A stretch of 64,000 bases of DNA from Pascua guehoae (GCA_001600415.1 BCJX01000004.1:2193064-2257063), one strand, 5' to 3'; shown: positions 20,930-33,212, counted from the stretch's first letter. Notes: generated from the sequence alone by a model not told the origin. A program made the numbers and translations.

Positions 20930-23900
20930 CTAGTGGTCAGCGTTGATATGGTACGTCGGAGTAAACTGAGCCCACGGGCCACTGAAAGGGCGCAACGTCG
21001 GAGGTGTAACAGAAATACTGACAAGGTCTGTATGAGCGGATCCATCGTCGACATGTGCATCGGGTCGAGGGTGCCCGAGTGCACTTGCGCAGCTTCACTG
21101 GGCAGCTCAAAGCCTGTCGCGAAACTATCGCCAAAGCCGTGCGAAACCTCAGCCGTACCAGGCATGCCTAGCAACGGTGGGCTAATGTCGAACATCTCAG
21201 TTGCTGAACTGGGGGTTAGCATGTCAGCCCAACTGACTAGTACTCACGATGAGCCCAACAAGTCCTGCAGAAGGGTCGCTTCAGTCCCCGGCATAGCGGG
21301 CTCGGGGGTCACGGGGTTGGTCATGCGTTCCTGCAGACGTCGTAGCATAGGAAGCGCACGTCGCGCCACGGCAGAATGGGGTGCCATTTGCTCTATAACG
21401 TCGTGCGAAGCCTGAAAGTCGGCACGTACGTCGGCGGCGAGGATGCTCTTGGGGACGCGCGAGATGACCGTGTATTGGATCACGGCGGCAGTGTATGCAT
21501 GGACTGCCTGTCAGTAGAGGATCTCTATGGTTAGTGGGCAGCGCTGGCACATCATTCACACCCATCGGTGTTGTGGCTGTCGTCGCCGCAATTTCCCTAT
21601 GTCTGCAGGATCGGTATGCAGCCCAATTCCCACGGCGATGCGGCCAGAGGGAACCGTTTCACTTACACATGAAGAACCACCACCCATACGCAGCCTCGGG
21701 GCATCGGCGAACGAGAGAGACCATGAGCCTTGTGTGTTTTCGGGCGGAAGACACACACGCGGTAAAAGAGGCGGCATGCGGCCCAAGGAGAGGTTCGCTG
21801 CCACTCATCACCGCCTTGAAGAACCACGGGCGGTGCAGTGCTGGGCATGTCAGCGTCCGCCACGGCCCGATTTGGAGATGTTGCAACCGAGCATCCGTTG
21901 AAGAACAACGTTGTGCTCCCGAACCATTGTGGTCAACTCCCACAGCCGATGACAGAAATTGCGATTTCCCATCTCATTACTCACCCAGCAAGGCCTTGTG
22001 GCAAAAGAGCGTCGCTGCATGCTGCTGCGCCGTCTGCTTGGGCGGGAGGTTACTCTCATGTGCACCCTCGTAAAAGTCTGCGTCGGCCCACCGCAGCCAC
22101 GGGGGTGCAGCACCCTCAATACCACGTATCTCAGTGTCCAAATCGACCACAACCGAGTAGTCTGGGAGATCGGTGCTGGCGAGGCAATCTGCAACGCGGA
22201 AAAACGTCTGCGCAAGGCGGTACTTGTATACGTGGAAGATGGAGTCCTGAGACTGTGTGCTTGTCGGCGTGGTGTCGAGTGGTAGTGATGGCGGGGGGCA
22301 GTCGCACAGCTGTGTTGGGGTTGAGTAGGGGCGGCCAAAGTTCAATGATTGTCTGTGACTGTCAGTCAAGTCATGGAGAGGCACGAGCATTGAGACGCTA
22401 GCCAAGATTCGTTGATCCAAGATACTCACAAGATGTCATAGGTCGCGCACTCCCACCATATCCGCGAGCGATTGTCGCGCTGCGCCTGACTCAGTCCCCA
22501 TGACGACGAGTCGCGGTGTAGGCCCATGGCACATGCAGTACGGACGCATAGGCCAAGAATCGGCCATGCAGCCTTTGCCGCGTCCGAGTTGCCCTGACCA
22601 AAGAGGTAAGAGACCATCATGTGGAGCGTCTCGACTGCCGCAATCGAGTGGCGAACAAGAAAGTGCTGCTCGGGGACACAGAGGAGTGCAGATGCGGCGT
22701 TGAAAAGCGGTTGACTCTCGCTTGCGGGGCGGAATGAGAATGTCAGTGCCAGCGCAAAGGCCATAAGGACAGTTGCGAGGCGATGGGGTGCGACACGATG
22801 TATGCGGTCTGGGCGGGCTGGAGTGCCTTCTTCTCTGGTTTCCCCATATATTGATTCGAGGGCTGCTTGGACCGCCGCCCGGTCCACGGGACAGTACATC
22901 CACTCCACCAACTCGGCTGTCTCGTTAGCTATACCGAGAGGCTAGTAGACGGGCGTACTGTACGTGTGAAACAGCGCAAACGCCTCGCCGGCAGGTGGAA
23001 ATAGTGCGTGCAGGCCTTGGAGAGCATCCTTTTCGACAGCAAGGAACGGAAGGCGTAGTGTCGCCGACGGCGGTGGCTGCGAGTGAGCTCTCCATGCCAT
23101 GGAAACTGTCAAACAAGCAAACCCCCAAATATGTACTCACCCCATCATCCTCGCATACATATAGCGCGCCAGCGCTGCGGCCAAGATACCGTTCTGTCCC
23201 ATCTTCTTCTTCCCGAACCCCGACACCCGAACCGGCCGCCGCATCAATTTGCATGGCGGCCTTTTCCACAAGGTCACGACTTGGGACAAGCGGACTCGTT
23301 GGTGATAGCGTCGAGCTCCTGAAAGAGTACGTGCTTGAGCCGGCAATGGTGTCGTGAGGATCCCCGCACTGTTTGTCAGCATGTTAACATACCAGGCTAC
23401 GAGTGGAAGGTCCTGAATTCTAGGTTCAAGCGACTGCCAATGACAATAATGTAAGGAACAGCCGCCTGATCGCCCCTCCATAAAGATTGCCCCGTATCAC
23501 TGGCCAAGTAGTGGGATGGCTCGCAACTACCAGTCGCATCGGGCTCTGGGGCTGCGCGACATAAATAGGACACACGCACCTGTTCAGATGGTAACGATAC
23601 ATCCGTAATGCTCCCACTTGGTGGCGCTGGTGGTCCGCCTTCCTTGATCTGAAATGCGCTGCTGCCCGGACCTTCCCGACCTTCGTACGCTGCCAGTCGT
23701 TCTCGTAGCTCCTTGATCTCGCTCTGAAGGTCCAGTATCCGAAGTTGGGCGTTGGGTGGTCTGCCTCAGTTAGCGAAAGAACGGTCCCACGACAGGTAAT
23801 GTAGCGGCTGCAGTGAGGCGCCTTTATGTGCAGTCTCATTTGGCGAAACAACCATGTTTGTGTGCCGGCTAGAAACCGAAGGAAGCACAAAATGACATAC

Positions 23901-24200
23901 CGATGTTTCAGTGTACCCGAAGGACAGATCTTCTCGCACCCACGTCGGACGCACGATGTACATGGCCATGAGCGCGAGCACTAGATGAACGACAGGGTGT
24001 CAGCGCGTGATTCGACAAAGTAACCTAAGTAACAGGACGTCACTGCATAGCAGTCGCACCTTGAGCTTGAGCCGAATACACTCTTTGCAACTTGGCGAGC
24101 CATTTTTCCAGTTTGTCCTCGCCTTGGGCTTCTCCCGCACAGGTGCCCGCGAAGACGACGAGCCTGGGGATGCGGGCGACGGTGACGGTGACGGCGACAT
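20930..24200 (-). CDS. Zn2Cys6 fungal-specific transcription factor (TF1)
   Basis: Multi-exon gene starting at the ATG at 24198-24200. Exon 1 (24200-24060) ends in 'SCKECIRLKLK' and exon 2 (23980-23901) continues 'CSRSWPCTSCVRRGCEKIC', completing a binuclear zinc cluster; exon 3 (23760-23580) is a coiled coil (LRILDLQSEIKELRERLAAY). Later exons carry the fungal-specific middle homology region: 'LPFLAVEKDALQGLHALFPP', 'AWPILGLCVRTACAMGLHRD' with 'SRIWWECATYDIL' (to about 22435), 'SLNFGRPYSTPTQLCDCPPP', 'LHRPWFFKAVMSGSEPLLG', and a tail 'GSSSATEMFDISPPLLGMPG'. The end at 20930 assumes a last intron; otherwise the stop is at 20902. Exons between 23100 and 23580 are not fully resolved. It lies tail-to-head before the FAH-hydrolase fusion and is a candidate pathway regulator. 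Confidence 0.82.
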
Positions 24201-24721
24201 GGACGGCAAGTGCGATGGCGTAAAAGCAGATGCTGCAAGTCGTGCAGACTGACCTGTAGAGCAGCTAGTGATGAGAATGCAGAGATGGACGTTGACGATG
24301 TTGTCGGCATCGCTGGAACGACACTTGGGAAAGTGAGGAAACCCGAAGTGGAGAGTCACTTCGCCAATCTCCGATGTTGATCGGGTGGTTGACCCATCAG
24401 GTACGCCGTATGCGCCACAGCTCCGGCCCGGTGACCGGTGCGTGTCAGGTGCCAAGAAGTTCTCTGCAGCCTGCGTGGGCCCACACGACACTGCTGGCCA
24501 CTCATGTGACTTGCCAGCTTGTTAAGCAAAGTTCCAGGTTGATCAGCTGCTGCCCGGATTCAAAAATGATGCAGGTGCCAAGCATTTAGGGACGCAAACA
24601 GCGTTTTTCATCTCCGTGCTGGATTTCCCATCGCCATCCAGCTCCTTGCCCAGTTTTTCTGCTGGTTGCTTTTCACCAACTCTCTACATGCAGACCCAAA
24701 CTCTGTACAACTCTGAGCCAG
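24201..24721. promoter_or_regulatory. Upstream region of TF1
   Basis: About 0.5 kb between the TF1 start and the 3' end of the fusion gene, both on the minus strand. It must contain the TF1 promoter and the fusion gene terminator. No distinctive site is seen. Confidence 0.3.
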
Positions 24722-26037
24722 CTACTTGACAAACGCCTTGAGCAGCTCTGCCGTTCCTTCGACATCCTCAAACATGTGCCAGTGCCCAACGTTCTGCAGT
24801 GTCTTGACCTCGGCCCTGAGTGCGTCGGCAAGGAAGTCTGTTGTGGCTTTGGGCGACGTCTTGTCCTCGTCGGCAGCGACGATGAGGGTTGGGGCGGTGA
24901 TCCTGCTGTAGTCTGGGTTTTGACCTGCCCCGAGTGCGAGACACGCCTGTGCGTATCCGTCCGCGGGCTGCGCCAGAAGCGACGCCATGACCGCCCCAGT
25001 CGCAAGTGGCCGCGACGCCTGTGTGTATGCCGAGGTGCCCGCTGTCGTGACAGCTGCAGCGATGGCAGACATGCCGCCTTCGCGTACTGTGGCTGCGCGG
25101 CCAGCGAGTGCGTTTTGTCCAGCTTCGGGAACCGCCTTGACTGGACCGATGAGGACTGCTTGTGTCAGTTCACTGTGTTTTTGGCGACAGCGTGGCCAAC
25201 TCACAGAGCTTTTCCACACGTTCAGGGTAGGAAGCAGCAAAGGTCGTGCAAACGAGCTATGGTGTCAGTGGAGGCCATCGGTTTGCTACACCTCGACGAG
25301 AGCACTTACACCACCCATCGAGTGTCCAACAACAACCGCCTTTGCCGCACCGACGTGGTCAAGCACCTCCTTGACGGACTCGGCGTACGTGTCAATCGTC
25401 ACTGCGTTGCCAGACGCTGGGCTTTGACCCAAGCCCTCGAGATCAAATGCCACGACGCGGTGGGTCTTGTCGATACCGGAAGCAGCAATGATCGGCAGGT
25501 AGTTGGTGTGCCAGCCGCCGAGGCCATGAACGAAGATGGCCGTAGGGGCGGATGAGGAAGTAACACCTCCAACCCAGACGTGCAAGCTGCCAGATGGCAA
25601 CTTGACGAGGTTGACGTCGGGGGCAGTGCTGGGTATTAGAAACAGCAGAGCGAGGATGACTCACGCGGGCAATACGGTGGGAGATACAGGCTCGCATTTT
25701 GGGGTCGGCCCATCAGGAGAGCCGACTACGTTGGACAGCGTGCCTAGACCAGTGATGGTAATGTCGATCTGGTCACCTGGCTTCAAGAACTTGCCTGCCG
25801 ACAGGCATACTCCCGCAGGAGTTCCTGTTGCAATTACGTCGCCGGGCTGGAGGGTGATGCCCATGGAGCACGTTTCGATCAGCGTGGGGATGTCGAAAAT
25901 CAGCTCGTTGGTGTTCTGGTGCTGCCGCACTTCGCCGTTGAGCTTGGTCTCGAGAATCATGTTGTTCCAGTCGAGATGGGACGCGGGAACAGCGAATGGG
26001 CCCTAGTGGTTAGGTAGGCTACACGGTCGGCGACAAG

Positions 26038-26127
<90 letters not shown>

Positions 26128-26944
26128 GCGCGCGCGCACATGTTGCACATATCAAGCCACACAGGACAGGCGCGACTCACCATGGGGCAGAAAGTATCGA
26201 GTGACTTGCCAATGTAGAATTGCTTGTGGTCGCGCTGCCGCTCACGCGCGGTGAACTAGGCGTCAGCCAGGCGGCTGCAGTAAAAGTGACCCTCTACTCA
26301 CGTCGTTGATAATACACGCGCCCCAGACATGGTCCCACCCATTCTCCTTCTTGATACCGATCCCGCCCTTGCCAACAATGATGCCGAGCTCTCCCTCATA
26401 GTCGAGCGTGCTGGTGACATTGGGATGGGGGTAGATTGGTGCACCAGTGGGGATGATCGAAGTCGCCCGCTTGGTGAAGATGACGGGAAAGTCGGGCTGC
26501 TCCTTCTTATCGCTGCTGTCGTAACCCGACGTCGCGAACTCGCTAACACGGATGTCAGTGACATTCATTGCGAGCTCCCCAGTTGGACCCACACTGCATG
26601 CGCCTTGTAGTTTTTGCCGACGCAGAGAATGTCACGCCCGCGGAAAGGTGCCAGGATCTCGACATCCTCAATGGCCTCCTCGGGATATCCGGGAATGAGC
26701 TTGTCGGCAACCTCGTCCCACACCTCGATCAGGCGTTGGAGCGTCTCGACAGGGCGGCGGTTGGGGAAGAGCAGGGGTGTGACCTTCTTCTCGTCGGCGT
26801 CAACGAGGCCAACAGTAGCGTAAGGAAGGCGTTTCGACTTGTCTGAGGTGGTTAGAGGCGAGTACTTGGAGGTACACAGCACCACTTACAGGACAGGAAC
26901 TTCATACAGCCATGAGCCGCTGGGCGAGGGAGCGTGTAAGTCAT
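24722..26944 (-). CDS. Fused FAH-family hydrolase/decarboxylase-type domain and alpha/beta hydrolase
   Basis: Eight exons on the minus strand, all phase-compatible: 26944-26890, 26842-26593, 26542-26302, 26255-26181, 26002-25665, 25628-25310, 25256-25205, 25155-24722; 587 aa. Residues about 1-319 are a fumarylacetoacetate-hydrolase-family domain: 'CVGKNYKAHAVEF' has the HxxE dyad (H100, E103), 'LDYEGELGIIVG' supplies E151 and E153, and D182 ('ACIIND') completes the metal site; 'GDVIATGTPAGV' follows. Residues about 320-587 are an alpha/beta hydrolase resembling 3-oxoadipate enol-lactonases: 'FVHGLGGWHTNY', GHSMGG (Ser423), D541 (EDKTSP) and H568 (VGHWH). An intron (25664-25629) joins the domains with no stop or ATG between them. 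A two-step ring or lactone breakdown enzyme is inferred. It is divergent from the amidohydrolase. Two separate genes are possible only if the second had an unseen start. Confidence 0.85.
26041..26136. repeat. (CA)n microsatellite with (CG)n end, inside an intron
   Basis: About 42 CA units (26041-26125) run into about five CG units (26126-26136). The whole tract lies in intron 4 of the fusion gene (26003-26180) and makes up over half of it. Alternating purine-pyrimidine tracts of this length can adopt Z-DNA. Confidence 0.95.
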
Positions 26945-27543
26945 CGTCGGACGGTCGGTGATTCAGGCAGCGTCGGGGGGAGGTTGTTGGTCAATGGGGA
27001 CGGTGATGGTCTGTCTGCGACGGTTCATATATGGAACGAAGATTGCATGCTGCGGGCCGAGAGTTTGATAGGGGACGACTTGTCTTGAGGATGGCATTGG
27101 CCTCGTTGTCGTTGAGAAACCCGGTCCGATGCGCATCGGAGTGGGCAGACCATTGCCGATGCGGAAAGGTAGATCACGTGACACTTCCCGAACCCCGGCC
27201 GGTGGGTTTCCGATAACGACCGGAGTTGCTCACAACCGCCCATCCGGCCCCTTCTACACCGAGCCCACCACAACAATACCAGGCTCCACTCCGGTTTCTC
27301 TTCGTCTCACATGACCTCTATTACACCATGCAATCACGCGTCTCCGGCACTTGTCGGAAACCCAAATAATCTTACTACTAGCCTGACAATAGACACCGCG
27401 CAGCATGTTGAGAAGCCCGGCTCGGTGCTGGCCGGCTTCTCCACACTTGCTCATGGGCCCCACGGGTATATCTGTGGAGGAGACGAGGGCTCACTGGCCC
27501 ACATCTTTCTCACACCAATAACCAAGCAGTCACTACAGCAACC
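26945..27543. promoter_or_regulatory. Bidirectional promoter, FAH-hydrolase fusion / amidohydrolase
   Basis: About 600 bp between two divergent ATGs. CGG-type triplets, as used by Zn2Cys6 factors, are frequent: CGTCGGACGGTCGG near 26945-26958 and GAACCCCGGCCGGTGGG near 27190-27207. CCGG-N-type pairs near 27192 and 27221 (ACCGGAG) are candidate operator half-sites. Which, if any, are used cannot be told. Confidence 0.4.
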
Positions 27544-30130
27544 ATGGCCCAGGTCCAGTCGCTCCCCCACCCTCCGTTCAAGTAAGACTCGCGACGCAAT
27601 CGCCACAACTGTTGCTTACGCGTCACCAGCTTCGACCCGGCGGTCGCGCCGCAGACGTCGCATTGGAAGCCACCCAAATGGTGCGTGGCATGTCTGGGTT
27701 GTTGACCTGGGTTGTTGACTGCCAACTGACTCGGCAGGATGCTTGCGCGCACCTCTGCGCCTGCGACACCGAAGAACATGAACTGTGTGCGTGTCTGATC
27801 GTCTGCATCGGCACTACTGTTGCTTACGCATTAGAACGGCCTAGGAGAGCCGTGGGACCCTAAACGCCCGACGTTCCGTGGAAAGGACCTTGTGCGTCGC
27901 CTCCAAGGTTGCTCCAGCATATTCTGGGAGTCAAGGGCTGACAATATGTGCTAGACCAAACCGCTTGCTGGTCTCCGAGTTCCGGACATTACGATCATGA
28001 CTGACGATGACGACCTTGAGAAACGCACGGCCTTTGTGGATGTCAACATTATCGACTCGACAGGCGCAGAGGCATACCGAGGCGACGTGCTAGTTGTGGG
28101 CCAACGCATTGCCAAGGTAGGCGGCAAACTCGGGCCCGACGACCTGGCGGGAGCGCGTGTAATCAAAGGCCACGGGCGTACGCTGATGGCCGGGATGAGT
28201 GAGTTGGATCAACCAAAGTAGTCCCCAACGCTCTACCTGACATGTTTTCAGCCGACGCGCACACTCACTTTACTTGGACCAACTCGGGCTCCCTCGATGG
28301 GCTGGCCACCATGCCGGTAGAAGAGCACACCTTGTTTGCTGCCCGTTCCGCACGCACCTTTCTCGATTGCGGGTACACGTCGTGCCTGGGCGCGGCGTCG
28401 GCCAAGGAGCGGATCGACGTTGTGATCCGAAACGCCATCCAGTCGGGCGATCTGCCGGGGCCCCGGTACTTGGCGAACGGAAAGGAGATGGCTCCGAACG
28501 ACGGCGCACTCGTGCCGGGCATCACCAAGTTTATCGAGTCGCCAGATGAAGCACGCGAGGCAGTGGCGCAGTACGTGGAAATGGGTGTGGACCAGATTAA
28601 ACTCTCCATGAGTGGAGAAGAGATTACGGAGACGCTTCGAGCCGAGGATATTACAATCCCGGACGATATGGTGGCGGCTGCTACGGAAAAGGCACACGAG
28701 CTGGGCATTCGCGTGTGCTCGCACGCGAGGAGCGACGAGAGTATTGTGCAGTGTCTGCAGTATGGTGTCGACATTATCTATCACGCCTGTGGGTGTCGCA
28801 TGGTGTTGGGTGGCATGGTCGCCATGTCCACTCCCCTCTACGCTTCACACTGACAGTAGCCTTCATCTCGGACGAGACAATGTACGCGCTCGAAAAGCAA
28901 AAGGATCGCGTATTTGTCGCCCCTGCCCTCAACTGGCTTGTCGCGACCTTGTACGACGCCGAGGCCTTTGGATGTGAGTCGGAACTGCCACTTCTGCTTT
29001 GATTGAGCTGCACATTGTTTTATTCTGAGATCGTTCCCGACTCCTCTTGCTCTGTGCATTCCGGGCAGCGGTCGGTTACTTCGACTGTGAGGGTTTTATT
29101 GCCCTCTGCGGGCGTTGGTGGTGGTGGTGGGGTGGGGGGCCAGATCGGGAGGCTTGGGGCTTGGAGGTGAGGAGTGTTGTGGTTGTGGGGGGGAGAGGAA
29201 GGAGAGGTGGGGTCTGGTGGAAGATGGCTGAGAGGCGTGGAGAGCGAGTGAAAGGGAGCTGGGGGCAGAGAGGACCAGATGCAGACGGGATCAAGGACAT
29301 GACCAGACGAGGACGGCGCCTTTGCTCATTCCACGCGCCCGCCCTCTGTCTGGAAATTGCTTCTCTCTCAATTCCTTTGGAGCGACGCTAGAATTGCTGA
29401 ACGCTTTACGATTTTCTCTTACGCTCAAAACCGTTTCCCCGCTCGGCGCCCTGCCAACTCTCCTGTGCGCGACTTGCTGACATTGAGACCCAACAAGCAA
29501 AGCAGAATCCGTCGGCTACGCGCGCGAACTAGAGGTCGCATGCGCGGGCCTCAAGGAGATGCACAAGCGTGGCATCAAGATCCTCCCCGGCGGAGACTAC
29601 GGGTATGTATCCGGTGGTGAGCGGGTGTGCATCGCGGAGGCGGCCGTATTCAAACCGCCACAGATGTTAGCCCCCACACCTACCCTTCCCTCTAGCCAAG
29701 ACTGACGCCAGTTTCGCATGGGCCCCGCACGGGACGTACCGCGACCTGGCCCACTTTGTAAACTACCTCGGCTTTACGCCCATGGAGGCGATTCTCTCCG
29801 CGACCGCCCTCGGCGGCGAGATTATGATGCACCCGCACGAGCTGGGCAAGATCCAGCCCGGGTACTATGCCGACCTGATCCTCGTGGACGGTAACCCGCT
29901 CGAGGACATCAGTGTCCTCAGTGGACACGAGCATATTGAATTGGTTATGATTGTGCGTGTGTCAAGCGGATAGGTTATTGCCTATTTTTTGTTCCGCCAC
30001 TCGCTGACAGTCGCAGAATGGCCGCATCCACAAGGAGCACCAGAGAGACCTCCAGGCGTGGGCGCCGGTATCTGAAGCGGCGAGGCACCATGAGCACGAA
30101 GAGGTCGTGCCGAAACTGCTCAGATCGTGA
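27544..30130 (+). CDS. Metal-dependent amidohydrolase (imidazolonepropionase-like)
   Basis: Ten exons in phase: 27544-27581, 27630-27680, 27738-27786, 27835-27891, 27955-28198, 28252-28788, 28857-28973, 29503-29602, 29712-29952, 30017-30130; 515 aa. After an N-terminal extension of about 85 residues, the amidohydrolase core starts with 'FVDVNIIDSTGAEAYRGDVL', then 'GMTDAHTHFTW' (HxH metal ligands), 'VCSHARSD', 'IIYHALAFISDETM', 'ILPGGDYGFAWAPHGTYRDL' and 'ADLILVDGNPLEDI', the last being the family's C-terminal beta-sandwich signature. It should hydrolyse a C-N or lactone bond in a cyclic substrate. Exon 8 uses a non-CAG acceptor (AAAG) because CAG would create a stop. Intron 7 (28974-29502) is the longest, at 529 nt. 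Divergent from the fusion gene and followed tail-to-tail by TF2. Confidence 0.85.
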
Positions 30131-30404
30131 ATGTAGGCCAGTGTATGTCTGTACGAGTGTATCCATGAAAGTAGTTTGAAGGTTGTCCTCGGCTGCAGTA
30201 ATCCCTCCATGGTTCAACATTCAGCCGCCCACTACTACGAGCAACCAGTCTGCGCAGGCCTAGACGCGCCTCACGCCCCATAGACAGTGGCCAAGTAACT
30301 GCATAGCCGCGGGGAAATAAACCCGCACTCATTACGCTCATGGTACAACAATATTGTGACTGGTGCCAGCTCGAATCTCCATATTACCCCCGTGCCCAGG
30401 ACGA

Positions 30405-33212
30405 TCAAGTACTCGCAGGCGGTTGCTCGACAGACTGTGGTGGCGGAGGCGAGTTTGATCTGCTGAGCGCCGTGCCCGGAGCTGGTGGGGGCATCTGGAC
30501 AAATGTGATTGCGGAAAACTGCCGTGTCAGAAGCCATTCTGCGTCTCGGCGACTGGTTGCCCTCGTCTCCCGTGGACTCACCATGTCACACCAGTCGCGG
30601 ACGAGGTCCGAGTCGGTACCCGGCGTCGAAACCTGGCCACAGAGCGCACACGCAATGTGGAAGACCTTTCCACGCACGCTCTCGCCATTGCTCGCGAGAT
30701 CCTCGACGGGGATACTCATGAGCAGATTGTGGATCTCGCGCGCAATCACCTCGCGCTCGCGCCCCAGCTGCTCGTCGTCGACATTGAGTGCCGATCGCAG
30801 ATCGTACAGGGCGAATTTTGTGATTATCGCCGTAATGAGAATGTTTGCACGCTGCGTCGCGAATACCTGCCGGTTGGCCTCGATGGCCACCGTGTTTGGG
30901 TCCTGGATGGCCGCAGGGAGCTCGCGGAGTACGGCATGCACACGCTCCTCGGCCGCCACGGTCCAGTCGAGTGTGATGGTCTGCAGCTCGGAGAGGATGC
31001 AGCGGTGGTGGAAAAAGCACTCGGACAGGATGCGGAAGATCTTTGACACGGCGACAAAGCCACACAATAGTGACGTGCGCGATGTGGGTTGGGGGAACAT
31101 GCCCTGGGACGTGATAAAGTCGTCGTCAATGGCTTCGGGGTACGAGCATACACCCTGGAAGTCGTTGATGAGCATCGGGTTGCCTGGGATTGCTCGTGTT
31201 CTGGTGTGTTAGTGGGGGAGGGGGGTGTGGGTGTCGTCGCTCACTTGTCACTCGCGTAGAGTTGCCAGAACACGCGACGTCGCAGCTGTAGTTCAACAGC
31301 ATCGAGGCCAAGCGCCTGTGTCTTGGCATCGCTGTGGAGGCCGAGCGAAAAGGCGAGCTGGACCGCCTGGCCAAGCCGCGCAGCTGCAGTGTGTGCCAGG
31401 CCGATGGAGAGGAGGTAGAAGTTGTCACTGAGGGTTAGTGGTGTCCGGTGATTCTGAAACGGAGATGCTTTCGCTGTCACTTCCAGTGACATGTGACAAA
31501 TGCCAGCGGCAGCTGCGACACTCTTCGGCCCAGCACTCCAGCCAGGCACTCATTGCTCCGATACGCACTCGGGCCTCACTTCCGCCTCCCTCCGACCTCC
31601 CTCCGACCTCACTCCCTCTCCCTCCGACCTCACTCCCTCTCCTCCGACCCATACCCATCCCCATGCGCGCACTCGTACCCTCACTCACAAGATGATTATG
31701 CAAATCTGGGTGAGCGTCACATGCCCATGATACGTCCTCTGCAAGAGCTGGCTGGTACGATGGCATCGGCGCTGGAGCCGCTTGAGGCCCTCGACGTCAA
31801 ACTGGTCCGTAATGAGGCGCGACGTCGGGAGCTGCGAGATGGTAAACGCGACAATGCTTAGGAGCAGTGCGCGAAAGTCTGTATCGCGGAGGTCGAGGCG
31901 CGTAGCGAGGTTTTCGGCAAACGTGGGGCGATGGACGAGGGGCAACAATGGCCACAGGTACTGGAGGTAGAGCGAAATGTAGTGTGAAATGTTGGCCCAG
32001 GACGTGACGTCTTCAAGCTGGGGGTCTTTGCTTGCGGGCTGGACAGTGGCGGCGTGGCCCGAGGCGGACGCGCTCAGGGGGTTCTCGGGGCTCTCGAGGC
32101 TGAGCAGCTGGGCCTGCTCGGAGGGGAAGCTCGCGCTCCCTGGCGCCAGGTCGACGCTGAAGTCTAGACTGCCGCCGAAGAGCGGCATGCTGCCGTCAAA
32201 CACAGAGTCGAGCCATGACAAGCCCCCGTTGTCGTGGTTGCCCCGCAGCGTCGGTGTGAGTGCCATGGACCCCACGCCCGACGAAAAGGGGCTCCGCGGT
32301 GTGCCGCCTGACCCGTGGTGCCGGCCAGGAGCCAGGTGGTGCGACGACCCGTGTCCGTCGTAGTTGTCCATCGCGGCATCAGGGGTAAGGCCCGAGGACG
32401 CCGGCGGGGCAGCCGCGGGAGGCGCGAACCGCGACGCGCTCGCCGGGTATGGCGTGTACGATGGCCGCTGGAGTGGTGATGGGCGTGATGGCCCCATGTT
32501 CGAGCTGGATGAGCTACCGCCGTTCTCGCCTCGTTGTTGTGATTTCAGTGCTAGCGCAAAGCTGACGTCAGTAGGTTGTTTGGCAGTTCGGCATGTTATT
32601 TGGAGCTCGGTACGCACGAGTTTTTCCTCCCAGGCTTCTTTTTAACATAGTCGTAGGTGCACTCGATCTGCAGGTTGCGGCACCCGACGCAGGGTAGTGA
32701 GGGGTCGTTGTTGTCTTCAACACATTTGATCTGGCGTGTTAGTGTGCTGCCGGCAAGGAATGGTGGGTGGCGGCCCGGGCGTTCCCGGCGCCGATGGAGT
32801 GGGGCCGATGGTGAATGCTGCGCCGACCGTGGTGACCATCGCGCGACCATCGGGGCGATCACATCGATCGCATTCCCTCCCCCGACACTCTGCCCTCTCC
32901 CCTAGTTCCACCTCGGCGTATAGGTGCCCCACAACTACCCACCTTGCGCTTGCGACAGTTGTCACATGTCCGTGACGTCTTTGGCTTGCCGCCGCCGCCG
33001 GCCGAACCCGCAGCGGGCGGCGTCGAGCCGTTGTGTGCCGTCTTGTTGGCGGGTATCTTGGCGGTGTTGTCCTGGTGTAGGAAATGTTGGACGCGATGCG
33101 CGACGGCAACGAGGTTGTGCGCGCGCAACAAAGTTGTGTGTTGGACTGTTGGTTTGTGGGGAAGTGGAGGGAGGAGAGAATGCAGGAACGAAGAGAGATG
33201 GCACCGGCGCAT
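30405..33212 (-). CDS. Zn2Cys6 fungal-specific transcription factor (TF2)
   Basis: Exons from the zinc cluster on are consistent: an exon ending at 32943, then 32730-32618, 32561-31689, 31427-31245 and 31200-30405, all in phase (655 codons after the first exon). The cluster is 'TCDNCRKRK' joined to 'IKCVEDNNDPSLPCVGC' and 'QIECTYDYVKKKPGRKN'. A Ser/Pro/Gly-rich linker follows, then the fungal-specific domain: 'YLQYLWPLLPLVHRPTF', 'FDNFYLLSIGLAHTAAARL', 'RRRVFWQLYASDK', 'IPGNPMLINDFQG'. The start is uncertain: 33210-33212 is the nearest upstream in-frame ATG that gives a reasonable N terminus, and a separate 5' exon is possible because of an acceptor-like CACCAG just before DNTAKIPANK. The 261-nt intron 31428-31688 contains a CTCCGACCT minisatellite. 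Convergent with the amidohydrolase; a regulator of the enzyme pair or of its own regulon. Confidence 0.82.
31580..31650. repeat. CTCCGACCTCACTCCCTC minisatellite in a TF2 intron
   Basis: On the plus strand, units built from CCTCCCTCCGACCT and CACTCCCTCTCCCTCCGACC repeat about four times, imperfectly, inside the intron between the third and fourth recognisable TF2 exons. Confidence 0.8.

Noticed and set aside
23552..23579. 28-nt GTGCGT...GCGCAG as an intron in TF1
   Set aside because: Splicing would leave the frame that continues into the SHYLASDTGQSLW segment; reading through keeps it.
25957..26148. Val-Cys repeat protein from the CA tract
   Set aside because: Pure translation of an intronic microsatellite.
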